Shown piece after piece: positions 9,969 through 18,249 of a stretch of DNA of 40,861 nucleotides. The notes below the pieces were generated by a model that saw nothing but the letters and a program-made list of their open reading frames with translations, searched no databases and was not told where the DNA came from. Position 1 is the stretch's first letter, and each line of letters starts with the position of its first letter. The position numbers and the translations under genes were made by a program. The DNA is from Nitrospirota bacterium (GTDB taxonomy: Bacteria; Nitrospirota; Thermodesulfovibrionia; Thermodesulfovibrionales; UBA6898), in NCBI GenBank assembly GCA_021783515.1, contig JAJXTV010000032.1:1-40861 (forward strand), read 5' to 3'.

Positions 9969-10538
9969 ATGGCCTTCTATAATTAAGAGTTTACTGCATT
10001 TGCCGGGGCATACCTATGCCCCGGCACAAGCAATCCTGTCCTTTTGGAAATCTCGATCATTCCGGCATGCTCAGGAAACAATACTCCCCCGCTGTTATAA
10101 AAGAGCTACTTGGGCCCCGTACAAAGAGGGTACTGGGCTATATAAAGGGAGCCCCGTGAGGGAAAGAGAGTGTATCCACTAATAGAAGACTGATGGAATC
10201 GTTCTTTAAAGGGCGCAAGAGGGCTGCTTCTCTTACAGTTAACTATAGCACATACGAGGCGTTCACGTTTGAAGTGATTGCGGGGCATGCCGGGATTTCC
10301 TGAGCTGATGGCGGAGTTCTCCCGCCTTTGAATCTTGTCCGCTATTGTATTTCAGCGTCCTTCTTTTCACAATCGGACCTCTTTATCCGATGTCGGCAGG
10401 CGTAAAACGTGAGGTCATGCCCGCAATTAAACCAGGAGCGATCCCTTTTAAAGGACACAGCCATTTCTTTTAATCGCAGGGGCGGGATCGCGCGTGACAT
10501 GCTCCCCGCCCCAAAGGCCGTCCGGCCGGGCAAACCTC
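9969..10538. other. Intergenic region (570 bp) upstream of the glucan synthase
   Basis: No convincing gene is present. The stretch is the presumed promoter and leader of the divergently placed minus-strand glucan synthase. It holds a perfect 11-bp hairpin at 10001-10026 (annotated separately) and a short GGCGG/CCGCC hairpin followed by TTT at 10310-10329. A 40-codon minus frame at 10342-10464 has a Cys/His-rich product but only a weak ribosome-binding site, so it is not called. Confidence 0.5.
10001..10026. repeat. Perfect inverted repeat in the glucan synthase leader
   Basis: TGCCGGGGCAT at 10001-10011 is repeated in inverse at 10016-10026 around a 4-base loop (ACCT). It lies 33-58 bases upstream of the glucan synthase start codon, so on the minus strand it would form a very stable stem in the leader RNA, or a symmetric protein site in DNA. 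No T-run follows on either strand, which argues against an ordinary intrinsic terminator. Confidence 0.6.
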
Positions 10539-10727
10539 TTACTTCTCGAACTGAGGCTCATACCAGACGGAAACCAGGGAGCAGAGCGCGTTATTCTTGG
10601 TGTCATAGATATAGTTCTGCTTGATTTGAGAAGATGACAGGCTGACGTTTTTTTCACGAAGCCACTGGTTGATTTCTTCTTCCAGCTTTGCCTCATCGCC
10701 CTGGCTGGTAAATATTTTCACTTTCAT
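10539..10727 (-). CDS. Small Cse60-like protein (62 aa)
   Basis: The ATG at 10727 follows a strong AAGGAGGGA ribosome-binding site, so the frame is translated with good confidence. The product starts MKVKIFTSQGDEAKLEEEIN, has a central helix-like acidic stretch (KLEEEINQWLREKN), then a beta-rich end (NYIYDTKNNALCSLVSVWYE). This pattern of short strand, amphipathic helix and strand ending in an aromatic-Glu resembles the Cse60/DUF2758 family of about 60-residue proteins, first named in Bacillus sporulation, whose biochemical role is unknown. The match is by eye only. It lies 70 bases downstream of the YkgJ-type gene end and could share its transcript. Confidence 0.6.
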   Translation of the reverse strand: MKVKIFTSQGDEAKLEEEINQWLREKNVSLSSSQIKQNYIYDTKNNALCSLVSVWYEPQFEK

Positions 10728-10797
10728 CGTCCCTCCTTCCGCATGCCGTGAAACAGGATCGTATGACTTGAACTGATTGCGTCAGTGACTTATCGGC

Positions 10798-11739
10798 TCA
10801 TTCGCCCCGGTCGGCCTCTTTCATCACCTCTTCGGGCTTCTTGGCGAGGGCTTTTTTCGCCCGCTCTTCCTTCAGTCTCGCATTTTCACGCGCCGCGGCC
10901 TTCTGCCGTTCTTTTGCAAGCCGGCGCGCCTCGTCCTTGACCTTGAAGTCGCCTTCGCCGAACATCGTGAATCGCAGCCATTTAAGCGAGAATTTCAGGA
11001 GCTCCAGCTCGTCAGCCTTGATCTTTGCGACGACCTCGGGAGCGATTTCGTAGGAATCGAGGAAGTTGCTGTTGAAGACGAAGTCCCTGAACATGTCGAG
11101 GTTCGAGCTGACCATAAAGAAGAGATCGAGCGACTTCTGGCCGAACTCCACGATCCCGAGAGTCTTGGCCTTCAGAACTACCTCCATCCAATCGTTGTTC
11201 ATCTCGTCATAGAGGTCCGATTCCTGGTCGGCCCGCCACTCGTCGATCGTCCAGTCTTTTTCCTCCTTGTGGCCCAGGCAGTGGTCCTCCTTGATCTTGA
11301 TAAAGAAGTCCTGCCCGGTCTCCTTGTCGTGCTTCTTCATGATCGCCATGCCGATCGGATAGTAGCGGCAGGTGACCGGACGGTCGGAGTATACAGTGCA
11401 CCCTTCGGGCGTAACAAAGGGGCAGGATTTTTCTTTGTCGTCCTTCAGTTTGAGCACCGCGATCGGCAGCGGCGTGCCGTCGATCGACCTCGGGACGGTA
11501 TATTCCATAAGGAAATCGTGATAGGACATGCCGAGCCGTTTTTTCAGGCGAAAGATATCATAAGGGGTAAGGTTTATCCGTATCCCGCTACAGCACTTGG
11601 TGAAGCAGCCGATCCCCGGATAGCACCTGAAATTAAGCCTGTCCTTGCGGGTGAGCTGCTGCGGAACGACCACGCTCTGCGCAAGCGACTCCTTCACCTT
11701 CTCCATCTTCTTTTTGAATTCTTTCTCATCAATAGCCAT
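10798..11739 (-). CDS. YkgJ-family cysteine-cluster protein (putative metal-binding)
   Basis: A 313-residue cytoplasmic protein of the YkgJ (CxBxC...CC) family, thought to coordinate zinc or an Fe-S cluster. The first motif is C39, C45, C49, C50 (CYPGIGCFTKCC), followed by the family's NLTPYDIFRLKKRLG helix, and the second is CPFVTPEGC...YSDRPVTCRYYPIG. Family members are often only 100-250 aa; the extra length here is a C-terminal domain ending in a charged Lys/Glu/Arg/Ala helix (about residues 265-313), probably a coiled coil. The start is ATG with GAAAGGAAG upstream. It is preceded on the same strand by the terminator hairpins of hppA, so it is probably a separate transcript. The exact function is not known for the family. 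Confidence 0.85.
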   Translation of the reverse strand: MAIDEKEFKKKMEKVKESLAQSVVVPQQLTRKDRLNFRCYPGIGCFTKCCSGIRINLTPYDIFRLKKRLGMSYHDFLMEYTVPRSIDGTPLPIAVLKLKDDKEKSCPFVTPEGCTVYSDRPVTCRYYPIGMAIMKKHDKETGQDFFIKIKEDHCLGHKEEKDWTIDEWRADQESDLYDEMNNDWMEVVLKAKTLGIVEFGQKSLDLFFMVSSNLDMFRDFVFNSNFLDSYEIAPEVVAKIKADELELLKFSLKWLRFTMFGEGDFKVKDEARRLAKERQKAAARENARLKEERAKKALAKKPEEVMKEADRGE

Positions 11740-11887
11740 CTTTGCTTCCTTTCATTATCACCGCAGCGGAATCCGCCCTGCGTCATACTCCCGGGAATAG
11801 GCCGGATGTCGGTTTGTTTCGTGGTAAATCACGGCTCTATATTTTAACTTTATCCCGCGGGCTAAATAAACCCCACAACAACCGGCA

Positions 11888-11921
11888 CGGGCAGCGGCAA
11901 TTCATAAATTGCCGCTGCCCG
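11888..11921. repeat. Perfect 15-bp hairpin between hppA and the YkgJ-type gene
   Basis: CGGGCAGCGGCAATT at 11888-11902 pairs perfectly with 11907-11921 around the loop CATA. It lies immediately beyond the hppA terminator in the direction of transcription, so it may be a second, backup terminator (followed on the minus strand by a moderately T-rich stretch) or part of the leader of the YkgJ-type gene, which starts 149 bases further on. Confidence 0.55.
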
Positions 11922-11935
11922 AACCACCCAAAACA

Positions 11936-11971
11936 AAAGGGCCGATCCCGATGCCCCGGGATCGGCCCTTT
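11936..11971 (-). terminator. Intrinsic terminator of hppA
   Basis: A perfect 14-bp stem (AAAGGGCCGATCCC at 11936-11949 with its complement at 11958-11971) around an 8-base loop. Read on the minus strand, the stem ends in CCCTTTTGTTTTGGG, the U-rich tail expected for a rho-independent terminator. It begins 20 bases after the hppA stop codon. Confidence 0.8.
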
Positions 11972-11990
11972 CTCTATGCAATGCGCAAAA

Positions 11991-14069
11991 CTACTTGAGA
12001 AGCGGAACGATAAGCAGGGCCACGATATTGATGACCTTGATCATCGGGTTGATAGCCGGACCCGCGGTATCCTTGTAAGGATCGCCGACCGTATCGCCCG
12101 TGACGGAGGCCTTGTGTCCTTCACTGCCTTTCTTGTGCATTACCCCTTTGTCGTCGGTAACGCCGTCTTCAAAGGACTTCTTGGCATTGTCCCATGCGCC
12201 GCCGCCGCTGGTCATGGAGATAGCCAGGAAGAGACCGGTGAGGATGGTGCCGATAAGCATGCCGCCCAGGGCCACAGGACCGAGGACGAAGCCTACAATA
12301 ATCGGAGAGACAACCGGCAGAAGCGCAGGAAGCATCATCTCTTTGATGGCTGACTTTGTCACGATGTCAACGCACTTGCCGTATTCCGGCTTGCCCGTTC
12401 CTTCCATAATGCCCTTGATTTCGCGGAACTGTCTGCGGACTTCTTCAACGACGCCGCCCGCAGCCCTGCCGACTGCAAGCATCAGCCTGCCGGCGAAAAA
12501 GTAGGGGATCAGCCCGCCGATAAAGAGACCGGCGATAACGAGGGGATCAGACAGGTCGAAGGAAACGCCTCCGCCCCTCCTTGCCAACTCCCTCGAATAC
12601 TCCGCAAAAAGGACGAGGGCCGCGAGGCCTGCGGAGCCGATAGCATATCCCTTCGTGACGGCCTTCGTGGTGTTGCCGACCGCGTCGAGGGGGTCTGTGA
12701 TGTCCCTGACCGAAGGGGGAAGCTCGGCCATTTCGGCAATACCGCCCGCGTTGTCCGTTATCGGGCCGTAGGAGTCGATCGCAACGACGATACCGGTCAT
12801 CGAGAGCATCGAAACCGCCGAAAGCGCGATGGCAAAGAGGCCGCCGCCGGTATTCCCGGCAAAGCCGCCGCCCAGGTAATATGCGCCCATGATGGCGCCG
12901 ACGATGACGATGGCCGGAAGCGCCGTCGCTTCCATGCTCATCGCAAGCCCTGCGATAACGTTCGTCCCGTGACCGGTAAGGCTGGCCTTGGCAATAACCT
13001 GGACAGGCCTGTATTCCTTAGCGGTGTAATACTCTGTAATCCAGACTATCAGGCCTGTAAGAACAAGTCCGATCAAGGCTGTCAGAAATACGCTCATAGG
13101 CGTAAAGACGCCCGCATCAGTACCCTGCAGTGATCCGATGAACTGCTGAGAAACAAAATAGAAAGCAGCAGCAGCGATAACACCCGCGACAGCCAGCCCC
13201 TTGTAAAGGGCGCCCATGATGTATTGGCTCTTGCCAAGCTTGACAAAAAAAGTGCCGATGATCGATGCAATAATCGATACGCCGCCCAGCATCAGCGGGA
13301 ACTCAACCCACGGGCTCTCCGGACCGAATACCGACTTGGCCAAAAGCATCGACGCTACCAGTGTGACGGTGTAGGTTTCGTAGAGGTCGGCTGCCATGCC
13401 TGCGCAGTCGCCGACGTTGTCACCGACATTGTCCGCGATAACCGCAGGGTTTCTCGGGTCGTCTTCGGGGATACCCGCCTCGACCTTGCCGACGAGGTCT
13501 GCGCCTACGTCAGCAGCCTTTGTATAGATACCGCCGGCGATACGGGCAAACACCGACATGAGCGAGCAACCGAAGCCAAGCCCGATGAGGGCGTGGAAAG
13601 CGCCTTCTCCTGCCATGCTCTTGGCAATCGTGAAGTATCCTGCCAGTCCGAGGATGCCCAGACCGACGACCATAACGCCGGTCACCGAGCCGCCCTTGAA
13701 TGAAAGCGTGAGCGCGTTCTGAAGGCCCTTCGATGCCGCCTGCGTCGTACGGACGTTTGCCCGGACCGTCACCCACATGCCGACAAATCCCGCCAGCGCG
13801 GAGCCGCACGTTCCGATAAGGAAGCCGATAGCCGCCCAAATGCCCAACTGCGGGATCGCCGCTATCGCGATAAAGAGAACAACCGCGACCATGGCCACGG
13901 TCTTGTACTCGCGGGCAAGAAACGCATAGGCCCCTTCCTTGACCGCATTGGAGATCTGCTGCATCCTCTCACTGCCGGCATCCTGCTTGGATACCCACAC
14001 CGCGGTTATGAGGGCATAGATGACGCCCAGCACGCCGCAACCCAAAGCAAAAAGTATGGTATTACTCAT
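11991..14069 (-). CDS. hppA: K+-independent proton-pumping inorganic pyrophosphatase
   Basis: A 692-residue, roughly 16-helix membrane enzyme that splits pyrophosphate and pumps protons. Signature residues include the Asp-rich substrate site in [20 protein letters not shown] and the C-terminal [20 protein letters not shown]. The motif GNTTKA carries Lys at about residue 469, where K+-dependent enzymes have Ala; established family knowledge assigns Lys forms to the K+-independent H+-pumping class. The start is ATG behind AAGGAGGAG, and a strong intrinsic terminator follows. It lies on the same strand as, and downstream of, sat-apr-qmo and the CBS gene, so it is well placed to consume the pyrophosphate made by Sat. 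A 139-bp gap upstream could hold its own promoter. Confidence 0.96.
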   Translation of the reverse strand: MSNTILFALGCGVLGVIYALITAVWVSKQDAGSERMQQISNAVKEGAYAFLAREYKTVAMVAVVLFIAIAAIPQLGIWAAIGFLIGTCGSALAGFVGMWVTVRANVRTTQAASKGLQNALTLSFKGGSVTGVMVVGLGILGLAGYFTIAKSMAGEGAFHALIGLGFGCSLMSVFARIAGGIYTKAADVGADLVGKVEAGIPEDDPRNPAVIADNVGDNVGDCAGMAADLYETYTVTLVASMLLAKSVFGPESPWVEFPLMLGGVSIIASIIGTFFVKLGKSQYIMGALYKGLAVAGVIAAAAFYFVSQQFIGSLQGTDAGVFTPMSVFLTALIGLVLTGLIVWITEYYTAKEYRPVQVIAKASLTGHGTNVIAGLAMSMEATALPAIVIVGAIMGAYYLGGGFAGNTGGGLFAIALSAVSMLSMTGIVVAIDSYGPITDNAGGIAEMAELPPSVRDITDPLDAVGNTTKAVTKGYAIGSAGLAALVLFAEYSRELARRGGGVSFDLSDPLVIAGLFIGGLIPYFFAGRLMLAVGRAAGGVVEEVRRQFREIKGIMEGTGKPEYGKCVDIVTKSAIKEMMLPALLPVVSPIIVGFVLGPVALGGMLIGTILTGLFLAISMTSGGGAWDNAKKSFEDGVTDDKGVMHKKGSEGHKASVTGDTVGDPYKDTAGPAINPMIKVINIVALLIVPLLK

Positions 14070-14208
14070 TCAACTCCTCCTTCTGTATTAAATATCTTTA
14101 AAAAGTAATAAATCCCACTATAGTCCAAATCTGCCCCCCGTCATGCTTCTGATGCGCTGGCCGTCACCTCCTTTATCCTTTGCTCGAATTCATTCACAGA
14201 AAAACTGT

Positions 14209-14652
14209 TCACCCGGGATATTTATCGGAAATATAGTCCTTGAGATAATGGTTCTCAGCCCTGAGGTCGGTGACCTGGGCCTTGACCACGTCCCTGATCG
14301 AGAGCATGGCGACGATCTTGTTTTTGTCGAGGACCGGCAGATGCCTGATCCTGTTTTTGATCATAATCGTCGTGACATAACAGAGGTCGTCGTCGGCCTC
14401 GGCGATGATGAGGTTCGTGCTCATCACCTCGGAAATCCCGATGTCCTTGAAATGGCGGTCGCCCTTACGCGTCCAGCACTTGACGACGTCCCTCTCGGTA
14501 AACATGCCGACCGGGCTTTCGCCGTCGACCACGACCAGAGCGCCTACCTCGTGCTCGACGAGCTGGTTCACCGCGTCCGCAACAGTCTTGTCCTTATCGA
14601 TCGAGAAGATATGCCTTCCGGTCGCCCCCAGAATTTCCTTTACTGTTGCCAT
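14209..14652 (-). CDS. Two-CBS-domain protein
   Basis: A 147-residue stand-alone CBS pair (about residues 7-60 and 72-128). Typical CBS features are seen in each half: GALVVVDGESPVGMFTERDVV in the first and HLPVLDKNKIVAMLSIRDVV in the second. Such modules bind adenosyl ligands (AMP, ATP, SAM, NAD) and act as energy sensors; the ligand here cannot be read from sequence. The start is ATG with GAGGTG upstream. It begins only 41 bases after qmoC ends, so co-transcription with the APS reduction genes is likely, and an adenylate-sensing role for the pathway is a reasonable but untested inference. It ends 139 bases before hppA. Confidence 0.88.
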   Translation of the reverse strand: MATVKEILGATGRHIFSIDKDKTVADAVNQLVEHEVGALVVVDGESPVGMFTERDVVKCWTRKGDRHFKDIGISEVMSTNLIIAEADDDLCYVTTIMIKNRIRHLPVLDKNKIVAMLSIRDVVKAQVTDLRAENHYLKDYISDKYPG

Positions 14653-14693
14653 GCTTTCACCTCAGTTCCTTTCGCTGTGTGAGACAATCCAGT

Positions 14694-15866
14694 CTACGCG
14701 ATCTCCTTGTCCCTGCCGGTGCTCTTTGCGAAGACAAGCGCGGTCGTCCGATAAACCATATGCGCCATCTTCGAAAACGGGGCATAGGCGAAGAGGAAGA
14801 AGATCGCAGTCAGATGAATGAAATACACGGGATATGCCAGCTGCGCGATTCCGAACAGCCTGAGGAGTTCGGAGAGAAGGCCGGAGACGACGATCGTCAG
14901 GACGACGCTGATGAAGAGCCAGTCGTAGTAGCTCCCCATGCCGGCCTTCGGAGCGTTTCTTCTCCTGTTGCCGATCACCCATGATATACCGAGCAAGAGC
15001 CCGATGCCGCTGGCGTTGCCGAGGATCTTCATCGGGTCGTAAAGCGGGTACGGTGAAGGCCTGTGAAGCCCGTAGAGATAAAATATCGCCCATGTCGTGG
15101 TGATCGCAAGACCGACAAACCCATAGAATACGAAGAGATGCGACTGGGACCTGTCGACCGTCACGTCGCATTTCTTGAACTTTTTATGCGCGAGGAATTC
15201 CGTGATCGTCGCCACGCCGGCGCTGAAAATAGACCCCTTGGGCTTCCCGTTCGCTCCAGCCAGGTCTTTCCAGTATCTCGTGATGCCCAGGAAAAAGCCG
15301 AAGGCCGCAAAGAGCGCCGAGAGGCCGAAAATGGTGTCGATAATCGGGACAGGCATGAATCTCTCTGCGTACACGATCGGCTCAGTAGAAGTCATCGCCT
15401 GAAACAGATTCCCCGGGGTGCTGCCCTCCAGATACTGCGGGGGTATCATCTGTGCCACAATGGGAGCGATGATCCCGAAGAGCACGACCGGGATCGCGAG
15501 CAGGAAGATAAGGAACTTCGGGTCGCCCACCATCCTTCCGAGGAACCTCGGGAACGAATAATGCTCGATGCTGAGTTTCCGTATCGCGCCGAGCACCTCG
15601 CCCGGCTTCGCCCCTCTGGGGCAAAAGGCGGTGCAGTCGCTGCACTGATGGCAGAGCCAGATGTCGGGGTTCGCGAAGAGTTTGTCCTTGAGCCCCCACT
15701 GCGCCTGGATCATCTCCTTCCTCGGGAAGGGCTTGTCGTCCGGCGTCATGTTGCAGACAACGGAGCAGGTAGCGCACTGGTAGCACTTCTTCAGCGACTC
15801 GCCCCCGGAGTTGACGATCTTTTTTACAAAATCTAAGTCAGGTGAGATCAACTTGCCTTCAGCCAT
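14694..15866 (-). CDS. qmoC: Quinone-interacting membrane-bound oxidoreductase subunit C
   Basis: A 390-residue fusion of an HdrC-like ferredoxin domain and an HdrE-like cytochrome b domain. Cysteines C28, C31, C34, C38 and C72, C75, C78, C82 form two 4Fe-4S motifs of the CxxCxxCxxxC type; each is followed by the usual charged helix. From about residue 110 several hydrophobic segments follow (FLIFLLAIPVVLFGIIAPIV, SALFAAFGFFLGITRYW, FVFYGFVGLAITTTWAIFYL and others), the heme b and menaquinone-binding part. It passes electrons from the quinone pool to QmoAB and on to AprAB. The ATG is preceded by AGGAGG. It lies ten bases after qmoB in one operon. Confidence 0.95.
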   Translation of the reverse strand: MAEGKLISPDLDFVKKIVNSGGESLKKCYQCATCSVVCNMTPDDKPFPRKEMIQAQWGLKDKLFANPDIWLCHQCSDCTAFCPRGAKPGEVLGAIRKLSIEHYSFPRFLGRMVGDPKFLIFLLAIPVVLFGIIAPIVAQMIPPQYLEGSTPGNLFQAMTSTEPIVYAERFMPVPIIDTIFGLSALFAAFGFFLGITRYWKDLAGANGKPKGSIFSAGVATITEFLAHKKFKKCDVTVDRSQSHLFVFYGFVGLAITTTWAIFYLYGLHRPSPYPLYDPMKILGNASGIGLLLGISWVIGNRRRNAPKAGMGSYYDWLFISVVLTIVVSGLLSELLRLFGIAQLAYPVYFIHLTAIFFLFAYAPFSKMAHMVYRTTALVFAKSTGRDKEIA

Positions 15867-15876
15867 GTATTACCTC

Positions 15877-18243
15877 CTAAAATCCCTTCATCGGGTTGAA
15901 GCCTACGCCTTCGATTACCTCGACAAACTTGCCGATCACTTCCGGAATCTTCTCGTATTCGTCGATCGAGAACTGTACCTGTTGCACCCTGACCGGCTCG
16001 AGTCTCAGCTTGCCGAGAGTCTCTGCCACGTTGTCCATTCTCCTGTTGCAGAGCTCGCTCCCTTTAACGAAGTGGCACTGATAGTCGTCCCCGTACTTGC
16101 ATCCGATGAGGAGCACACCGTCATTTCCCTTGGACATCGCGTCGGCAATCCAGATCGTGTTCACCGAGCCGAGGCACCGGACCGGGATGAACCTGATGTC
16201 GGCGGAGTATTTCAGTTTGTGGAGACCCGCCATGTCGAGTGCGGGATATGCGTCGTTTTCGCAGACAAAGGCGATAATCCGGTACTTTTCTTCATCTTCG
16301 TCCGGAACGTTGACCGCCTTCACCATCGAGCCGATCATGTCGATATGGTAGTTCTTGAACGAGATGATTCGCTCGGGGCATGCGCCCATGCATGTACCGC
16401 ACCTTCTGCAGCGCGAGGGGTTCGGCTTCGGCGTTCCCTTTTCATCGTCGTCGAGCGCGCCGAAGGGGCATTCCTCCGTGCAGCGCTTGCACTGCGTACA
16501 CCGCTGGAAGAAGAATTCGGGGAACGACATGTCGCCCGATCTCGGGTGCACCGCCATACCGCGATTCGTGGACTCGAGACACTGGATCGCCTTGAGCGCC
16601 GCGCCGGTGGCGTCCTCGATGCACTCGCCGTTCGTCATCGTCTGCCGGACGTTGCCGGCGGTATAGATACCGGTCCTTCTCGTCTCGTACGGGAAGCAGA
16701 TATAGTTAGAATCGGCATACCCGTCGAAGAGCTCGAGGTCCCTGAAGGCCGGGCCCTGCCGGTAAGCGAGGTTGATCACCGGCTCGAACTGCGTCTCGGG
16801 CGTCATTCCCGACGCCAGGACGACCATGTCCACATTCACCGCCACCTTCTCCCCGAGAATAGTATTGTCCACTTCCACGGTCAGCCCCTTGTCGGCATTT
16901 TCGGTGACCGAGAGGACCTCGCCCCTCGTCAGAAAGACACCAGGGTTGTTCTGGGCGTTCTTGTAGAAGTTCTCGTAGAGGCCGGGCGTCCGCATATGCT
17001 TGTAGAAGATATATGCCTTGCCGTCCGAATAATCTTCCGTCAGATAATTCGCCTGCTTCAGCGATATCATGCTCGTAACGGACGAGGCGTACGGAAAGTC
17101 GCTGTCATCGCCGTTGAGGCCGGGGCTCTGGATGAAGGCGATAGACTTTGCGGCCTTGCCGTCGGAAGGCCTGACGATCTTGCCCTTCGCGGCGGTCTCC
17201 TCGAGCATGGTGTTGGTGACCACGTTTGCGAATTTGCCGTAGCCGAGATGCCCGAACTGCGAGGGGTCGGCCGGCCGGCCGCCGGCGGCCACGACCACCG
17301 CGCCGAAGACCTCAGCATCGGGATCGGACGTAAGGATATCCTCGCACTTGACCTGGTCGGCGGGCAGCTCCTTCGGCTCCTCCGGCTCGCCCTCGGCCGG
17401 TTTCTCGGCAGCCGGGGCGGCCGCGTCCTTTTCCTCCTTCTTCTTCGGAGGGATGTCCCACTGGGACTTCGTGCCGGCAGGCTTAAACGACACCGCAAAC
17501 TGGCCGGGCGCGCCGCTTATCCTGGCGATCTCGGTGCTCAACTTAACAGTAATCTGGGGATGGCTCGATGCCGCCTTGATCTGCTCCCGGATCGTGTTCG
17601 GCTCAAGCGACGTAAAGGGGGACTTGGTCGGGATCTGCTTCCGCTGTTTGGCCGCGTACCCGCCGAGTTCCGCCGCTTTCTCGACGATCGTCACCGGATA
17701 TCCCGTAGCTGCGGCCTCGAGCGCCGCGGTCAGGCCGGTGATCCCGCCTCCGATAACCAGGATACTCTTTTCGACGTTCTCGAGGAGGTAGGGGTCGACG
17801 TCATTGGTCTTCTGGGCCTTGACGATGCCCATCCTCAGGTAGTCCTCCGCGAGCATCTGGGTATCGTCATTCGGCTGGGTCTCTTCCTTAACGACTTCCT
17901 TGCCCTCGGCATCTTTGGACTTGACCTTCACCTGCTTGGTCCAGTCGTGGCTCCATACCACCTGCTCCCTTATGTTCACCCTTTCGACGATGTTTGCGGG
18001 GCCAAAGTCAAAGACGTCGTACTTGACCCTCGGAGAGCATGCCGCGATGATGATCGTATTGACTCCCTCCGCCTCCATGTCACTTTTTATCAGCGCAACG
18101 CCTTCCTCGCCGCACATGGCCTGGTGGGTCTTGCAGACAGGCGCCTTGTATTCCTTAGTCGCGACGACGGAAAGTTTCTCGAGGTCGAGGCCTTCGCCTA
18201 TCGAGCACCCTCCGCATATATATACACCCAGTTTCTTCTCCAT
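15877..18243 (-). CDS. qmoB: Quinone-interacting oxidoreductase subunit B (HdrA-like, with MvhD-like C-terminus)
   Basis: A 788-residue cytoplasmic iron-sulfur flavoprotein. It opens with CGGCSIG and a second Cys-rich turn, as in HdrA/QmoB. The FAD loop VIGGGITGLTAALEAA is near residues 163-178. Two 4Fe-4S motifs follow (CTQCKRCTEECPFG near 583-597 and CRRCGTCMGACPE near 611-625), and the last 150 residues resemble MvhD, the small Fe-S subunit that couples HdrA to its partner (CLGSVNTIWIADA, GCKYGDDYQCH). Residues about 262-301 are a low-complexity Lys/Ala/Glu/Pro insertion, probably a flexible linker. The start ATG follows GAGGAGG, six bases after the qmoA stop. It is part of the QmoABC electron-transfer complex. 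Confidence 0.95.
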   Translation of the reverse strand: MEKKLGVYICGGCSIGEGLDLEKLSVVATKEYKAPVCKTHQAMCGEEGVALIKSDMEAEGVNTIIIAACSPRVKYDVFDFGPANIVERVNIREQVVWSHDWTKQVKVKSKDAEGKEVVKEETQPNDDTQMLAEDYLRMGIVKAQKTNDVDPYLLENVEKSILVIGGGITGLTAALEAAATGYPVTIVEKAAELGGYAAKQRKQIPTKSPFTSLEPNTIREQIKAASSHPQITVKLSTEIARISGAPGQFAVSFKPAGTKSQWDIPPKKKEEKDAAAPAAEKPAEGEPEEPKELPADQVKCEDILTSDPDAEVFGAVVVAAGGRPADPSQFGHLGYGKFANVVTNTMLEETAAKGKIVRPSDGKAAKSIAFIQSPGLNGDDSDFPYASSVTSMISLKQANYLTEDYSDGKAYIFYKHMRTPGLYENFYKNAQNNPGVFLTRGEVLSVTENADKGLTVEVDNTILGEKVAVNVDMVVLASGMTPETQFEPVINLAYRQGPAFRDLELFDGYADSNYICFPYETRRTGIYTAGNVRQTMTNGECIEDATGAALKAIQCLESTNRGMAVHPRSGDMSFPEFFFQRCTQCKRCTEECPFGALDDDEKGTPKPNPSRCRRCGTCMGACPERIISFKNYHIDMIGSMVKAVNVPDEDEEKYRIIAFVCENDAYPALDMAGLHKLKYSADIRFIPVRCLGSVNTIWIADAMSKGNDGVLLIGCKYGDDYQCHFVKGSELCNRRMDNVAETLGKLRLEPVRVQQVQFSIDEYEKIPEVIGKFVEVIEGVGFNPMKGF

Positions 18244-18249
18244 CTCCGT

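Noticed and set aside
10342-10464. 40-codon minus-strand frame with CGH...CRHR pattern
   Set aside because: The ribosome-binding site is weak, the frame sits in an intergenic region with several random short frames, and no family is recognised.
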